The notes under the pieces were generated by a model, which searched no databases, was not told the origin of the DNA, and was given only the letters and a program-made list of their open reading frames with translations. DNA of 64,000 nucleotides, from assembly GCF_050003625.1 (NCBI RefSeq), contig NC_134399.1, positions 105,936,615 to 106,000,614 of the forward strand, written 5' to 3'. Position 1 is the first letter of the stretch. Each line of letters opens with the position of its first letter. The translations under genes and the position numbers were made by a program. Of the stretch, positions 1 through 12,450 are shown one piece after another. Origin of the DNA: Haematobia irritans. Its lineage: Eukaryota > Arthropoda > Insecta > Diptera > Muscidae.

Positions 1-895
1 TAACCCCAAAGAAAAAAGTCCAACGGTGTCAAATCACATGATCTTGGCGGCCAATTGACATCGCCATTACGTGAGATAACACGGCCATTGAATTTGTTGC
101 GTAAAAGAGCCATTGTTTCGTTAGCTGTGTGGCAAGTGGCACCGTCCTGCTGAAACCACATATCGTCCACATCCATATCTTCCAATTTGGACCATAAAAA
201 GTTCGTTATTATCTCACGATAGCGAGCACCAGTAACTGCCTGACCGGCCTCATTTTGGAAAAAATACGGCCCGATGATGCCGCCAGCCCATAAACCGCAC
301 CAAACAGTCACTCTTTGTGGGTGCATTGGTTTTTCGACAATCACTCTTGGAATCTCATTCGCCTAAATGCGGCAATTCTGTTTATTGACGAATCCACTGA
401 GGTGAAAATGTGCCTCATCACTGAAGATGATTTTCTTCGAAAATTGATCATCCACTGTTGCCATTTCTTGGAACCATTCTGCCCATTCAGGACGTTTGGA
501 ATGGTCAAGAGGCTTTAGTTCTTGAGCCAATTGCACCTTGTAAGCGTGTAAATGCAAGTCTTTATGCATAATGTTCATCGACGACGAGCGTGAGAGGTGC
601 AATTGTTGGGCACGACGACGAGTTGAGGTGGACGGCTCTCTTCAACCACACTATCGCGAACAGCAGCAATATTTTCTGCAGTACGAGCTGTACGAGCATG
701 CACTGGTGTTCTCACATCTTCTACAGACCCGGTTTGCTCGAATTTTTCCACGATTTTTGCGATTGTACGCACATTTGGACGATCAAATTGACCAAAAAAA
801 TCACGAAGTGCACGATATGGATTTTGATTTGAACGCCCATTTTCATAATAAGTCTGGATAACTTTAACACATTGTTGGATTGTGTATCTCTCCAT
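1..895 (-). pseudogene. Broken Tc1/mariner transposase, DD41D (rosa-like) type, 3' end cut by window edge
   Basis: The reverse strand reads from ATG at 895 (MERYTIQQ..., N-terminal helix-turn-helix region) through a first catalytic motif FSDEAHFH, a second motif WFQQDGATCH, and a third region CDLTPLDFFLWG at the window edge. Counting from the QQD Asp to the LDF Asp gives 41 intervening residues, the spacing that defines the DD41D/rosa family; a classical mariner has 34. The three acidic residues are present. The gene is dead: the frame shifts near 640-650, between the part ending RDSVVEES and the part beginning RRRAQQLHLS, and a Trp codon of the CRIW motif is a TAG stop at 363-365. The C-terminus lies left of the window. 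The outer end of the element beyond 895 could not be fixed. The family call rests on the spacing and motifs I can read. Confidence 0.88.
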
Positions 896-984
896 GGTTC
901 AAATTGAGTAAGTCTGAAATAGAGAAATGTCAAATAAAATTCGGAAAAAAAAACTTGGCGTTTAGGTGTGGTTTTACAATTTAA

Positions 985-1309
985 CCAATATGGGATACAA
1001 TACAATATGGGAGCTATATCTAAATTTGATCCGATTTCTTCCAAATTCCAATTAGCGTTCGTCCTTGTGCCCAAAAAACTCCCCGTACCAAATTTCCTCA
1101 AATTCGGTTAATACTTGCGACCGGAATCCTGTGAACAACAAATACATGGACAGACGGACGGACACCAAGCGCCAGATCGACTGAGGAGGTGATTTTGAGT
1201 CGATCGGTATATATTTTATGGGGTTTTAAATCAATATTTCTGGTAGGCACATTTTTTGGCAGATCAAACTTATTATACCCTGACCACTATGTGGTTGAGG
1301 GTATAACAA
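985..1309 (+). mobile_element. Family D element, 3' part only (D1)
   Basis: It contains a partial internal unit (ATGGGAGCTATATCTAAATT, then GATCCGATTTC), a GACGGACGGACACC block, the motif GAGTCGATCGGTATATATTT, and a terminal hairpin TTATACCCTGACCAC / GTGGTTGAGGGTATAA. All are shared in order with the longer D copy at 53172-55799. The head is missing and the left border with the mariner remnant is unclear. Confidence 0.7.
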
Positions 1310-1314
1310 TGGAA

Positions 1315-1510
1315 TTCAGAAACTGATCTAGTCTTCATAGGTAAAATTTTTACATTTATCTTCGGGAAGCGTAATGGTTGAACTGATCTGTTTGGGAAAA
1401 TATCTGTCATCAAACCCCCCTGAAATTTTCAAATGAAACTATTATATTTTATTCATGATGATGGGTATTTAAGATTCGGCCCGGCCGAACTTACTGCTGT
1501 ATGTACTTGT
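1315..1510 (-). mobile_element. Family C head fragment
   Basis: Read on the minus strand it begins ACAAGTACATACAGCAGTAA, then the GC hairpin TTCGGCC/GGCCGAA and AAATACCCATCATCATGA. This matches the heads of the full C copies at 13736-15916 and 47003-48562. No 153-bp units or tail follow, so it is a solitary head. Confidence 0.7.
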
Positions 1511-1854
1511 TTTTGTTAGTTTGCATTAACTTAGTTTTGCATTAATCTAAGATACATCAGTTTGGGTTTCGAAATAGAGCAAGATATTTAAACTGAAAGA
1601 TAAAATATAAAACAAGTATATACGGCCGTAAGTTCGGCCAGGCCGAAGCTTATGTACCCTCCATCATGGATTGCGTAGAAACTTCTTCTAAACACTGCCA
1701 TCCACAATCGAATTACTTAAGTTGCGGTAACGCTTGCCGATGGCAAGGTATCTTAAAACCTCCTAACATCATCTTCTAAATTGTATGTAAGTCCATACGT
1801 GGTATATATTAAATCAAAAAAGATCGATCCAATACGTATATAATTCAGTTTGAC

Positions 1855-2395
1855 AAAGTAGACACAAAATTGTGACAAAATTTTCTACTGAAATAAAATT
1901 TTAACAAAATTTTCTATAGAAATAAAATTTACACAAAATTTTCTATAGAAATAAAAATTTTGACTAAATATTCCATAGAAAGAAAATTTTGACAAACATT
2001 TCTACCGAAATAAAATTTTAACAAAATTTTCTATAGAAATAAATTTTTGACAAAATTTTCTATAGAAATAAACTTTTGACAAAATTTTCTATAGAAATAA
2101 AATCTTGGTAGATTATTTGTGGCTCGAGTCGCAACCATGATTATGAACCGAATAAAATTTGAACAAAATTTTCTATAGAAATAAAATTTTGACAAAATTT
2201 TCTATAGAAATAAAATTTTGACAAAATTTTCTATAGATATAAAATTTTGAAAATGATGAAAATTTTATTATGAACCGAATAAAATTTTAACAAAATTTTC
2301 TCTAGAAATAAAATCTTGACAAAATTTTCTATAGAAATAAAATTTTGACAAAATTTTCTATAGAAATAAAATTTTGGTAGATTATTTTTGGCTCT
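1855..2395. repeat. 29-bp minisatellite inside A1
   Basis: Degenerate tandem copies of a 29-bp unit, TTTTCTATAGAAATAAAA plus TTTTGACAAAA with overlap at the joins. The core TTCTATAGAA is a perfect 10-bp palindrome. It is interrupted twice by a fragment reading TTGGTAGATTATTTNTGGCTC, which also ends the array in the other A copies. Confidence 0.9.
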
Positions 2396-2404
2396 AGTGG
2401 CAAC

Positions 2405-4400
2405 CATGATAATGAACCGATATGGACCAATTTTTGTGTGATTGGACCAATTTTGGTATGGTTGTTAGCGACCATATACTAACACCACGTTCCTAATTTG
2501 AACCGGATCGGATGAATTTTGCTTCTCCAAGAGGCTCCGGAGGTCAAATCTGGAGAACGTTTTATATGGGGGCTATATATAATTATTTACCGATATGGAC
2601 CAATTCTGGCACGGTTGTTAAAGATCATATACTAACACCATGTTCCAAATTACAACCGGCTTGGATGAAATTTGCTTCTCTTGGAGACTTCGCAAGCCAA
2701 ATCTGGGGATCGGTTTATATGGGGGCTATATATAATTATGAACCGATATGGACCAATTTTTGCATGGTTGTTAGAGACCATATACCAACATCATGTACCA
2801 TATTTCAGCCGGATCGGATGAAATTTGCTTCTCTTTGAGGCTCCGCAAGCCAAATCTGGGGATCGGTTTATGTGGGGGTTATATATAATTATGGACCGAT
2901 GTAAACAAATTTTTGCATGATTGTTAGAGACCATATACCAACACCATGTACCAAATTTCAGCCGGATCGGATGAAATATGCTTCTCTTAAAGGCTCCACA
3001 AGCCAAATCGGGGGATCGGTTTATATGGGGGCTATATATAATTAAGGACCGATATGGACCAATTTTTGCATGGTTGTTAGAGACCATATACCAACATCAT
3101 GTACCAAATTTCAGCCGGATCGGATGAAATTTTCTTCTCTTTGAGGCTCCGCAAGCCAAGTCTGGGGATCGGTTTATATGGGGGCTATATATAATTATGG
3201 ATTGATGTGGACCAATTTATGCATGGTTGTTAGAGACCATATACCAATACCATGTACCAAATTTCAGCCGGATCGGATGAAATTTGCTTCTCTTTTAGGC
3301 TCCGCAAGCCTAATCTGGGGATTGGTTTATATGGGGCTATATATAATTATGGACCGATGTGGACCAATTTTTGCATGGTTGTTAGAGACCATATACCAAC
3401 ACCACGTACCAAATTTCAGCCGGATCGGATGAAATATGCTTCTGTTACAGGCTCCGAAAGCCAAATATCTGTATCGCTTGAGGAGCCTCTAGAGAAGCGG
3501 ATGAAATTTGCTTCTCTTTGACGCTCCACAAGCCAAATCTGAGGATCGGTCTATATGGGGGCTATATATAATTATGGACCGATGTGGACCAATTTTTGCA
3601 TGGTTGTTAGAGACCATATACCAACACCATGTAAAAGAGAAGCAAATTTCATCCGATCCGGCTGAAATTTGCTTCTCTTTGAGGCTCCGCAAGCCAAATC
3701 TGGGGATCGGTTTGTATGGGGGCTATATATAATTATGGACCGATATGGACCAATTCTGGCACGGTTGTTAGAGACCATATACTAACACCATGTTCCAAAT
3801 TTCAACCGGAGCGGATGAAATTTGCTTCTCTTAGAGGCTCCGAAAGCCAAATATCTGTATCGCTTGCGGAGCCTCTAGAGAAGCGGATGAAATTTGCTTC
3901 TCTTTGACGCTCCGCAAGCCAAATCTGGGGATCGGTTTATATGGGGGCTATATATAATTAAGGACCGATATGGACCAATTTTTGCATGGTTGTTAGAGAC
4001 CACATACCAACATCATGTACCAAATTTCAGCCGGATCGGATGAAATTTTCTTCTCTTTGAGGCTCCGCAAGCCAAGTCTGGGGATCGGTTTATATGGGGG
4101 CTATATATAATTATGGACCGATGTGGACCAATTTATGCATGGTTGTTAGATACCATATACCAATACCATGTAAAAGAGAAACAAATTTCATCCGATCCGG
4201 CTGAAATTTGCTTCTCTTTTAGGCTCCGCAAGCCTAATCTGGGGATCGTTTTATATGAGGCTAAATATAATTATGGACCGATGTGGACCAATTTTTGCAT
4301 TGTTGTTAGAGACCATATACCAACACCATGTACCAAATTTCAGCCGGATCGGATGAAATATGCTTCTGTTAGAGGCTCCACAAGCCAAATCTGAGGGTCC
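2405..4400. repeat. ~153-bp tandem repeats of family A
   Basis: The motif GGGGATCGGTTTATATGGGG recurs at about 2705, 2858, 3011 and 3164 and onward, so the period is 153 bp. Each unit also holds GGACCGATATGGACCAATTT, GAGACCATATACCAACACCA and CAGCCGGATCGGATGAAATT. Around 3490-3660, 3860-3910 and 4170-4210 short pieces are inverted or duplicated (GAGAAGCAAATTTCATCCGA), showing internal rearrangement. The short open frames here are by-products of a period divisible by three (see findings). Confidence 0.9.
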
Positions 4401-4587
4401 CATTATATGGGGGCTATACGTAAAAGTGGACCGATATGGCCCATTTTCAATACCATCCGACCTACATCGATAACAACTACTTGTGACAAGTTTCAAGTCG
4501 ATAGCTTGTTTCGTTCGAAGTTAGCGTGATTTCAACAGACGGACGGACGGACATGCTTAGATCGACTCAGAATTTCACCACGACCCA

Positions 4588-5178
<591 letters not shown>

Positions 5179-5527
5179 CTTTATGGGGTCTTAGAGCAAT
5201 ATTTCGATGTGTTACAAACGGAATGACAAAGTTTATATACCCCCATCCCATGATGGAGGGTATAATAACACAAGTTCTTAATAACACAAGTTCTTTATCT
5301 TCTTGTTCGGGACGAGTTTCCTTTCAAACTCTTCGTAACAGTAGGTTACTTGAAAATATATAAAACGTCGGTTCTACAGACGGAGATTACATCAGATTTA
5401 AGATTTATAATAACTATTTGTGTTTGAGTTGTATAACTTTTGAATAGTTTCTCCTCAAGTTTTATTATTATTATGTCTAATATTTTGTTTGTATATTTTT
5501 TTTTTCTATAATATCCTAATGTGACTC

Positions 5528-5551
5528 TGCCTCTAATGTCTTTCTTTGCAG
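5528..5551 (+). other. 3' splice site (polypyrimidine tract and AG) of the last SPR intron
   Basis: A CTAAT branch-site match (5533-5537) is followed by a pyrimidine-rich run and TTTGCAG; the exon starts at 5552 with the codon remainder of the Arg/Tyr junction in DRY. The intron to its left occupies at least 5266-5551 and probably everything back past the window start, since no other SPR exon is visible. The piece 5266-5527 holds a direct repeat of AATAACACAAGTTCTT and otherwise nothing recognisable. Confidence 0.85.
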
Positions 5552-6281
5552 ATACATTTACGTATGCCATGCCCCCATGGCAAGGACTTGGTGTACAATA
5601 CCCAGAGTAAAACGTTGCACTCTTTACATAGCCATTGCAGCATTTCTACATCAAAGCACTCGAATGATTGATCGCACCTTTGAAACACTGACAATCGAAT
5701 GGAATGGGGAAATGGTCGAGGTATGCCATATAGAAACCGCACCTTGGGTCCAAGAGGTAATCGGTGAAGATCTCTATTTCTCCATGTTCTTCATCTTTCG
5801 AGTGTTCTTTGTGAATCTACTACCCTGTGTTATGTTGGTCACCCTCAATATTCTCCTATTTACGGCCATGCGTAAAGCCCAGGAGAGAAGAAAGCTGCTA
5901 GTGAGTGAAAACCGCAAGAAAGAATGTAAGAAGTTGCGGGAAAGTAATTGCACTACCCTGATGTTGATTGTAGTCGTATCGGTGTTTCTCGCTGTGGAGA
6001 TACCCATTGCCGTTGTGACGGTAATGCACATAGTCTCCTCGTTGGCCTACCAATTTCTGGACTACAGTATTGCCAATGTGTTTGTGACGGCCACTAATTT
6101 TGCTCTTGTCGTCAGCTATCCCATTAATTTCGGCATTTATTGTGGCATGTCACGACAGTTCCGAGAAACATTTAAGACCATATTCTTGGGTCGTATGATG
6201 GGCAAAAAGGAAAATTCGTCACGTTACTCGATTGTCAATGGACCACGTACATGCACCAACACTAATGAGACTGTCCTCTAG
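5552..6281 (+). CDS. SPR: Sex peptide / myoinhibitory peptide receptor, last coding exon (partial)
   Basis: This is the C-terminal half of a class A neuropeptide GPCR at the plasma membrane. In Drosophila the SPR protein binds myoinhibitory peptides (allatostatin B) and, in that genus, sex peptide, and signals through Gi/o to change female post-mating behaviour. Reading from the splice acceptor gives YIYVCHAPMARTWC, i.e. the residues right after DR of the DRY motif. Then come TM4 (CTLYIAIAAFLHQ), an extracellular loop with the conserved Cys of EVCHIET, TM5 (FFVNLLPCVMLVTLNILLF), a basic third loop (RRKLLVSENRKKECKKLRES), TM6 (CTTLMLIVVVSVFLAVEIP), TM7 with SYPINFGIYCGMS in place of NPxxY, and a tail ending TNTNETVL. 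The in-frame ATG at 5577 is internal, not the start. Exons for the N-terminus and TM1-TM3 must lie upstream of the window. The stop is TAG at 6279-6281, followed directly by TAA. Identity is by recognised SPR motifs, not by a search. Confidence 0.93.
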
Positions 6282-6340
6282 TAAAGGTTTCTCCTAATGC
6301 CGTTTCGCAAAAGTTGGCATCGACGGAGACGGCATTCCAG
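6281..6340 (+). other. Candidate 60-nt retained/alternative intron at the SPR stop codon
   Basis: A GTAAAG donor overlaps the TAG stop at 6281, and a TTCCAG acceptor ends at 6340. Removing these 60 nt (a multiple of three) deletes both stops and joins the SPR frame to the downstream open frame: codon TA|T, then YCSSITE. A CTAAT lies at 6294-6298 but is very near the donor, so the branch site is doubtful. There is no evidence that it is used. Confidence 0.3.
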
Positions 6341-6668
6341 TTACTGCAGCAGCATTACAGAAATTGCAGTACGAGGCTCTGGTGGGGGAGTTGGTGGTAA
6401 TGGTGATGGTGGTGGTGGTGGTGGAACATATGCTAGCACCAGCCTAAGTAGTCGTAGCAAAACTACAACAGCAACAACAAGTACTGGAAGTACATCGTAC
6501 GCTTTGAGCAGTATTGGTGGTAGTAGCTCTGTGGCACGTCACAGTGTGGGCAACATTGATGGCTTGACGGTTACATCAACGAATGTTGGCCCACTGAGGC
6601 GTTGCAGCGAACAGCCTCAACATTTTGTTGTGATGGATATTATCAACGAAGATAAGGTGGAAGTTTAG
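6285..6668 (+). CDS. Possible SPR C-terminal extension: open frame after the tandem stops
   Basis: The frame is identical to SPR's and is open from the codon after TAG-TAA to a TAG at 6666-6668. It reads a basic stretch (FRKSWHRRRRH), a Gly run (GGGVGGNGDGGGGGG), a Ser/Thr-rich low-complexity stretch, then HFVVMDIINEDKVEV. It is noticeably more GC-rich than the flanks. It could be a readthrough or alternatively spliced tail, a remnant of a formerly longer C-terminus, or merely an open 3' UTR. Two consecutive stops make simple readthrough unlikely. An independent ATG at 6297 exists but nothing suggests a separate gene. Confidence 0.35.
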   Translation, partial: RFLLMPFRKSWHRRRRHSSYCSSITEIAVRGSGGGVGGNGDGGGGGGTYASTSLSSRSKTTTATTSTGSTSYALSSIGGSSSVARHSVGNIDGLTVTSTNVGPLRRCSEQPQHFVVMDIINEDKVEV

Positions 6669-6905
6669 TAAATTTCCATTTTCTTCTTTGTTTTCCAATT
6701 CTGTTTGATTTTTTGTTTTTTGTATGTAAGTGTATAGAGTAAGCTACCTATTACTATGATTTCTAAATTAATATTTAGTAAGTGTACCTAAACTAAGATC
6801 ATTTAAAAATAGACTAAGTCTATAAGTGGCTTTAAAAAAAAACAAAAACTTAGTGATGTACGATTTTTGTTGTATATAAAATAAATTAAGCAGACTATGT
6901 AATAA
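6669..6905 (+). other. SPR 3' untranslated region
   Basis: AT-rich sequence without repeats that match the rest of the window, running from the second stop to the poly(A) signal region. From here to the TA array at 7044 nothing else is recognisable. Confidence 0.6.
6880..6885 (+). terminator. Poly(A) signal AATAAA downstream of SPR
   Basis: The first perfect AATAAA after the SPR coding exon, about 600 nt past the first stop. Cleavage would fall about 15-30 nt on. No other evidence for use. Confidence 0.55.
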
Positions 6906-7043
6906 CTGTGTCCAACAAATGTAAATCTGTAACGAGGTATGATTTGTAACTTTGTTTGTGCTAGGGATACAAAAGTCGAATTTCGACCTATGGCTAATCT
7001 AAGTCATTATTTTATAATCTTCAAATTTGAAAAATCAACTTTT

Positions 7044-7277
<234 letters not shown>

Positions 7278-7910
7278 AAATCTAGTCAACTTAAATTGAA
7301 AAAATCGAACAGTGGACATGGAAATTACAGTTCATATGATGTAAATATTTCTGTGGTTAACTCTGAGACTATCTGTAGACGATATCATTTATTTCAAATT
7401 ATTCCTTGTCTGATTTTTTGATAATGGAATTAAAGTTCTTCGACTTGCTTCAAGATTGGTTCTTTATCGGTTATTAAGTTAAGAAAATTCTACATAAAAA
7501 TTATTTATCAGTTGTGTCAATCTTCTTGCTATGTTTATATTTTGCAATCCCCACTATCATTTGCTGCAACCAATCTGTATTCTCTGTGTAGGTATTTAAT
7601 TTTGTGATCTCGGAATGGTATAGAAACTTTTTGATTTTTTTAATTTCGAAATACCATATGCTGCGGAATTATGACTTACCGTAATTGGATAGTTGCGATT
7701 ACGAGACATCAGATTTTATTCGTAGCCAATGACCGTAAGATCTGAACGCAGTAGTCTTTATCGGATTTGTCTGAAATATAAAAGAATACAATGTTTAAAA
7801 AATCGAAAATATGACATTTACAATGTTGAAATAAAATTATCTATATTTTCTCAAAAAAATTAACCTAAATGTCAGGGGTTACCATTTTGGTTCGATCAAA
7901 TCGGTATTTT
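7278..7910. other. Unassigned AT-rich stretch
   Basis: No gene, tRNA or known repeat end is recognisable. It runs into degenerate 29-bp minisatellite at its right side. Confidence 0.5.
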
Positions 7911-10900
7911 TTTCAAAATTTTCTATAGAAATGAAATTTTGAAAAAATTTTCTGTAGAAATAAAATTTTGACAAAAATTTCGATAGAAATAAAATTTGAA
8001 CAGTATTTTCTATGGAATTAAAATTTTCCCAAAATTTTGTACAGAAATAAACTTAAAAAAAATATGTCGGAAGAAAATTTTAAAATTATAGGAAGAAAAT
8101 GTTGTAATTATTTTATATAGATATAACTATCTATAGAAATAAAAGTTTGCAAATTTTCTATAAAAATAAAATATTGGCTAAATTTTCTATAGAAATGTAA
8201 TTTTGACAAAATTTCCTAAGAAATGAAATTTGACAACATTTTCTATAGAAATGAAATTGTGACAAAATTTTTTCTACAGAAATAAAATATTGACAAAATT
8301 TTTTAATGAACTAAAATTTTTATAAATTTTTCTACAGCAATAAAATTTTGTCAAAATTTTCTATAGAAATCAAATTTTGTCAAAATTTTCTATAGAAATC
8401 AAATTTTGACGACATTTTTTATAGAAATAAAATTTTGACAAAATTTTCTGTAGAAATAAAATTTTGACAAAAATTTCTATAGAAATAAAATTTTCCCAAA
8501 ATTTTGTACAGAAACAAACTTAAAAAACATTATGTGGGAAGAAAATTTTGTAATTATAGCAGTAAATTTTGTAATTATTTTATATAGAAATAACTATCTA
8601 TAGAAATAAAAGTTTGACAAATTTCTATAGAAATAAAATATTGGCAAAATTTTGGCTAAATTTTCTATAGAACTGTACTTTTGACAAAATTTCCTAAAGA
8701 AATGAAATTTTGACAAAATTTCCTAAAGAAATGAAATTTGACAAAATTTTCTATAGAAATGAAATTGTGACAAAATTTTTCTACAGAAATGAAATATTGA
8801 CAAAATTTTTTGATGAACAAAATTTTAATAAATTTTTCTACAGAAATAAAATTTGTCAAAATTTTCTATAGAAATCAAATTGCGTCAAAATTTTCTACAA
8901 AAATCAAATTTTCTATAGAAGTAAAATTGTGACAAAAATTTTTATAGAAATAAAATTTTGACAAAATTTTGTACAGAACAAACTTACAAAAAATTTATGT
9001 GGAAGAAAATTTTGTAATTATAGGAGAAAATTTTGCAATTATTTCATATAGAAATAAGAAATGGGAAGAAAATTTTGTAATTATAGGAAGAAAATTTTGC
9101 AATTATTTCATATAGAAATAACTATCTATAGAAATAAAAGTTTGAAAAATTTTCTATAGAAATAAAATATTGACCAAATTTTCGCTAAATTTTCTATAGA
9201 ACTGTAATTTTGACAAAATTTCCTAAAGAAATGAATTTGACAAAATTTTGTATAGAAATTAAATTTTGACAAATTTTCTACAGAAATGAAATATTGACAA
9301 AATTTTTGATGAACTAAAATTTTAATACATTTTTCTACAGAAATAACGTTTTGACAAAATTTTACGACATTTGCTATAGAAGTAAAATTGTGACAAAATT
9401 TTTTATAGAAATAAAATTTTGACAAAATTTTCTATAGAAATAAAATTTTGACAAAAATTTCTATAGAAATAAAATTTTCCCAAAATTTTGTACAGAAATA
9501 AACTTAAACAAAAAAATATGTCGTAAGAAAATTTTGTAATTATAGGAAGAAAATTGTGTAATTATTTTATATAGAAATAACTATCTATAGAAATAAACGA
9601 TTGACAAATTTTCTATAGAAAAAGAAAATATTTGCAAAATTTTGGCCAAGATTTCTATACAACTGTAATTTTTACAAAATTTCCTAAAGAAATGAAATTT
9701 TGACAAAATTTTCTATAGAAATTAAATTTTGACAAAATTTTCTACAGAAATGAAATATTGACAACATTTTTTAATGAACTAAAATTTTAATAAATTTTTC
9801 TACAGAAATAACGTTTTGACAAAATTTTCTACAGAAATAAAATTTTGTCAAAATTTTCTATAGAAATCAAAATTTGAAGACATTTGCTATAGAAGTAAAA
9901 TTGTGACATTTTTTATAGAAATAAAATTTTGACAAAATTTTTATAGAAACCAAAAATTTCTATAGAAATAAGATTTTAACAGTATTTTCTATATAAATAA
10001 TTTTTTTTCCAAAATTTTGTACAGAAACAAACTTAAAAAAAAAAATTGTAATTATAGGAAGAAAATTTTGTAATCATTTTATATAGAAATAATTATCTAT
10101 AGAAATAAAAGTTTGACAAATTTTCTGTAGAAATAAAATATTGACAAAATTTTGGCTAAATTTTCTATAGAACTGTAATTTTGATAAAATTTCCTAAAGA
10201 AATTAAATTTTGACAAAATTTCCTATAGAAATGAAATTTTGACAACATTTTCTACAGAAATGAATGAATTTTAATAAATTTTTCTACAGAAATAACATTT
10301 TCAAAACATTTTTTATAGAAATCAAATTTAGAGGACATTTTCTATTGAAGTAAAATTGTGACAAAATTTTCTATAGAAATAAAATTTTGACAAATTTTCT
10401 ATAGAAATAACAGTTTAACAGTATTTTCAATGGAAATAAAATTTTCCCAAAATTTTGTACAGAAATAAAATTTTGACAAAACTTTCTATAGAAATAAAAT
10501 TTTGACAAAATTTTCTACAGAAATAAAATTTTGACAACATTTACTATAGAAATAACAATTTGACAAAATTTTCTATAGAAATAAAATTTTGACAAAATTT
10601 TCTATAGAAATAAAATGTTGACTAAATTTTCTATAGAAATAAAATTTTGACAAAATTTTCTATAGAAATAAAATTTTGACAAAATTTTCTATAGGAATAA
10701 AATTTTGTCAAAATTTTCTATAGAAATAAAATGTTGACAAAAATTTCGATAGAAATAAAATTTTCCCAAAATTTTGTACAGAAATAAAATTTTCCCAAAA
10801 TTTTGTACAGAAATAAACTTAAACAAAAACAAGTAAGGAAAGTCTAAAGTCGGGCGGGGCCGACTATATTATACCCTGCACCACTTTGTAGATCTAAATA

Positions 10901-12184
10901 TTCGATACCATATCACATCCGTCAAATGTGTTGGGGGCTATATATAAAGGTTTTGTCCCCAATACATACATTTAAATGTCACTCGATCTGGATAGAATTT
11001 GATATACTTCTACAAAATCTATAGACTCAAAATTCAAGTTGGCTAATGCACTAGGGTGGAACACAATTTTAGTAAAAAAAAACATGGGAAACATTTAAAT
11101 CTGAAGCAATTTTAAGGAAATTTTGCAAAAGTTTATTTATGATTTATCGCTCGATACAATACATATATTAGAAGTTTAGGAAAATTACAGTCATTTTTAC
11201 AACTTTTCGACTAAGCAGTGGTGATTTTACAAGGAAAATGTTGGTATTTTGACCATTTTTGTCGAAATCAGAAAAACATATAAATGGGAGCTATATCTAA
11301 ATCTGAACCAATGTCAACCAAATTTGGCACGCATAGCTACAATGCTAATTCTACTCCCTGTGCAAAATTTCAACTAAATCGGAGTTAAAAATTGGCCTCT
11401 GTGGTCATATGAGTGTAAATCGGGCGAAAGCTATATATGGGAGCTATATCTAAATCAGAACCGATTTCAACCAAATTTGGCACGCATAGCAACAATGCTA
11501 ATTCTACTCCCTGTGCAAAATGTCAACTAAATCGGAATTAAAAATTGGCCTCTGTGGTCATATGAGTGTTAATCGGCGAAAACTATATATGGGAGCTATA
11601 TCTAAATCTGAACCGATTTCAACCAAATTTGGCACGCATAACTACAATGCTAATTCTACTCCCTGTGCAAAATTTCAACTAAATCGGAGCAAAAAATTGG
11701 TCTCTGTGGTCATATGAGTGTAAATCGGGCGAAAGCTATATATGGGAGCTATATCTAAATCTGAACCGATTTCAAGCAAATTTGGCACGCATAGCTACAA
11801 TGCTAATTCGACTCCCTGTGCAACATTTCAACTAAATCAGAGATAAAAATTGGCCTCTGTGGGCAAATGAGTGTAAATCGGGCGAAAGCTATATATGGGA
11901 GCTATATCTAAATCTGAACCGACTTGGCTGATATTTTGCAAGTTTTTCGAGACTCATAAAATATTTGGATGTACGGAATTTGAGGAAGATCGGTTGATAT
12001 ACACGCCAATAATGACCAGATCGGTGAAAAATATATATGGCAGCTATATCTAAATCTGAACCGATGTTTTCCAAAATCAATAGGGATCGTCTTTGAGCCG
12101 AAACAGGACCATATAAAAAATTTTAGGACAATGGGACTAAAACTGCGAGCTGTATTTTGCACACAAAAATACATCAACAGACAG

Positions 12185-12222
<38 letters not shown>

Positions 12223-12450
12223 GGACATCGCTAAATCGACTCAGAATTTAATTCTAAGACGATCGGTATACTAAACGATGGGTCTCAGACTTTTCCTTCT
12301 TGGCGTTACATACAAATGCACAAACTTATTATACCCTGTACCACAGTAGTGGTGAAGGGTATAAAAATATGTGTGAAGAAAATTTTGTAATTATATGAAG
12401 AAAATTTTGTAATTATTACATATAGAAATAACTATCTATAGAAATAAAAG
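7911..12450. repeat. Large 29-bp minisatellite with higher-order periodicity, interrupted by B1
   Basis: Tandem TTTTCTATAGAAATNAAATT/TTGACAAAA units. A marker segment (ACAGAAATAAACTTAAA, then a GGAAGAAAATTTTGTAATTA piece) recurs near 8041, 8509, 8974, 9493 and 10021, spacing 465-530 bp, so blocks of about 16-18 units form a higher-order repeat. The array resumes after the B1 insertion with TATGTGTGAAGAAAATTTTG, continuing the broken marker segment. Confidence 0.9.
10829..12366 (+). mobile_element. Family B element, full length (B1)
   Basis: The head is ACAAGTAAGGAAAGTCTAAA, then the hairpin GTCGGGCGGGGCCGAC and TTATACCCTGCACCAC. The body holds about five ~153-bp units starting ATGGGAGCTATATCTAAATC (near 11284, 11438, 11589, 11741, 11894). 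It then has a long GACA/GACGGACA run at 12178-12230, ATCGACTCAGAATTTAATTC, and a tail TTATACCCTGTACCAC / GTGGTGAAGGGTATAA. It splits the marker segment of the surrounding 29-bp higher-order array, so the insertion post-dates the array. Confidence 0.85.

Noticed and set aside
6297..6668. An independent small gene after SPR starting at its own ATG
   Set aside because: The frame equals that of SPR and is open upstream of the ATG to the stops; a tail extension or open UTR is simpler.
12178..12230. GACA/GACG repeats as an independent regulatory element
   Set aside because: The same simple repeat occurs at the same position in all A-D elements; it is part of their structure.
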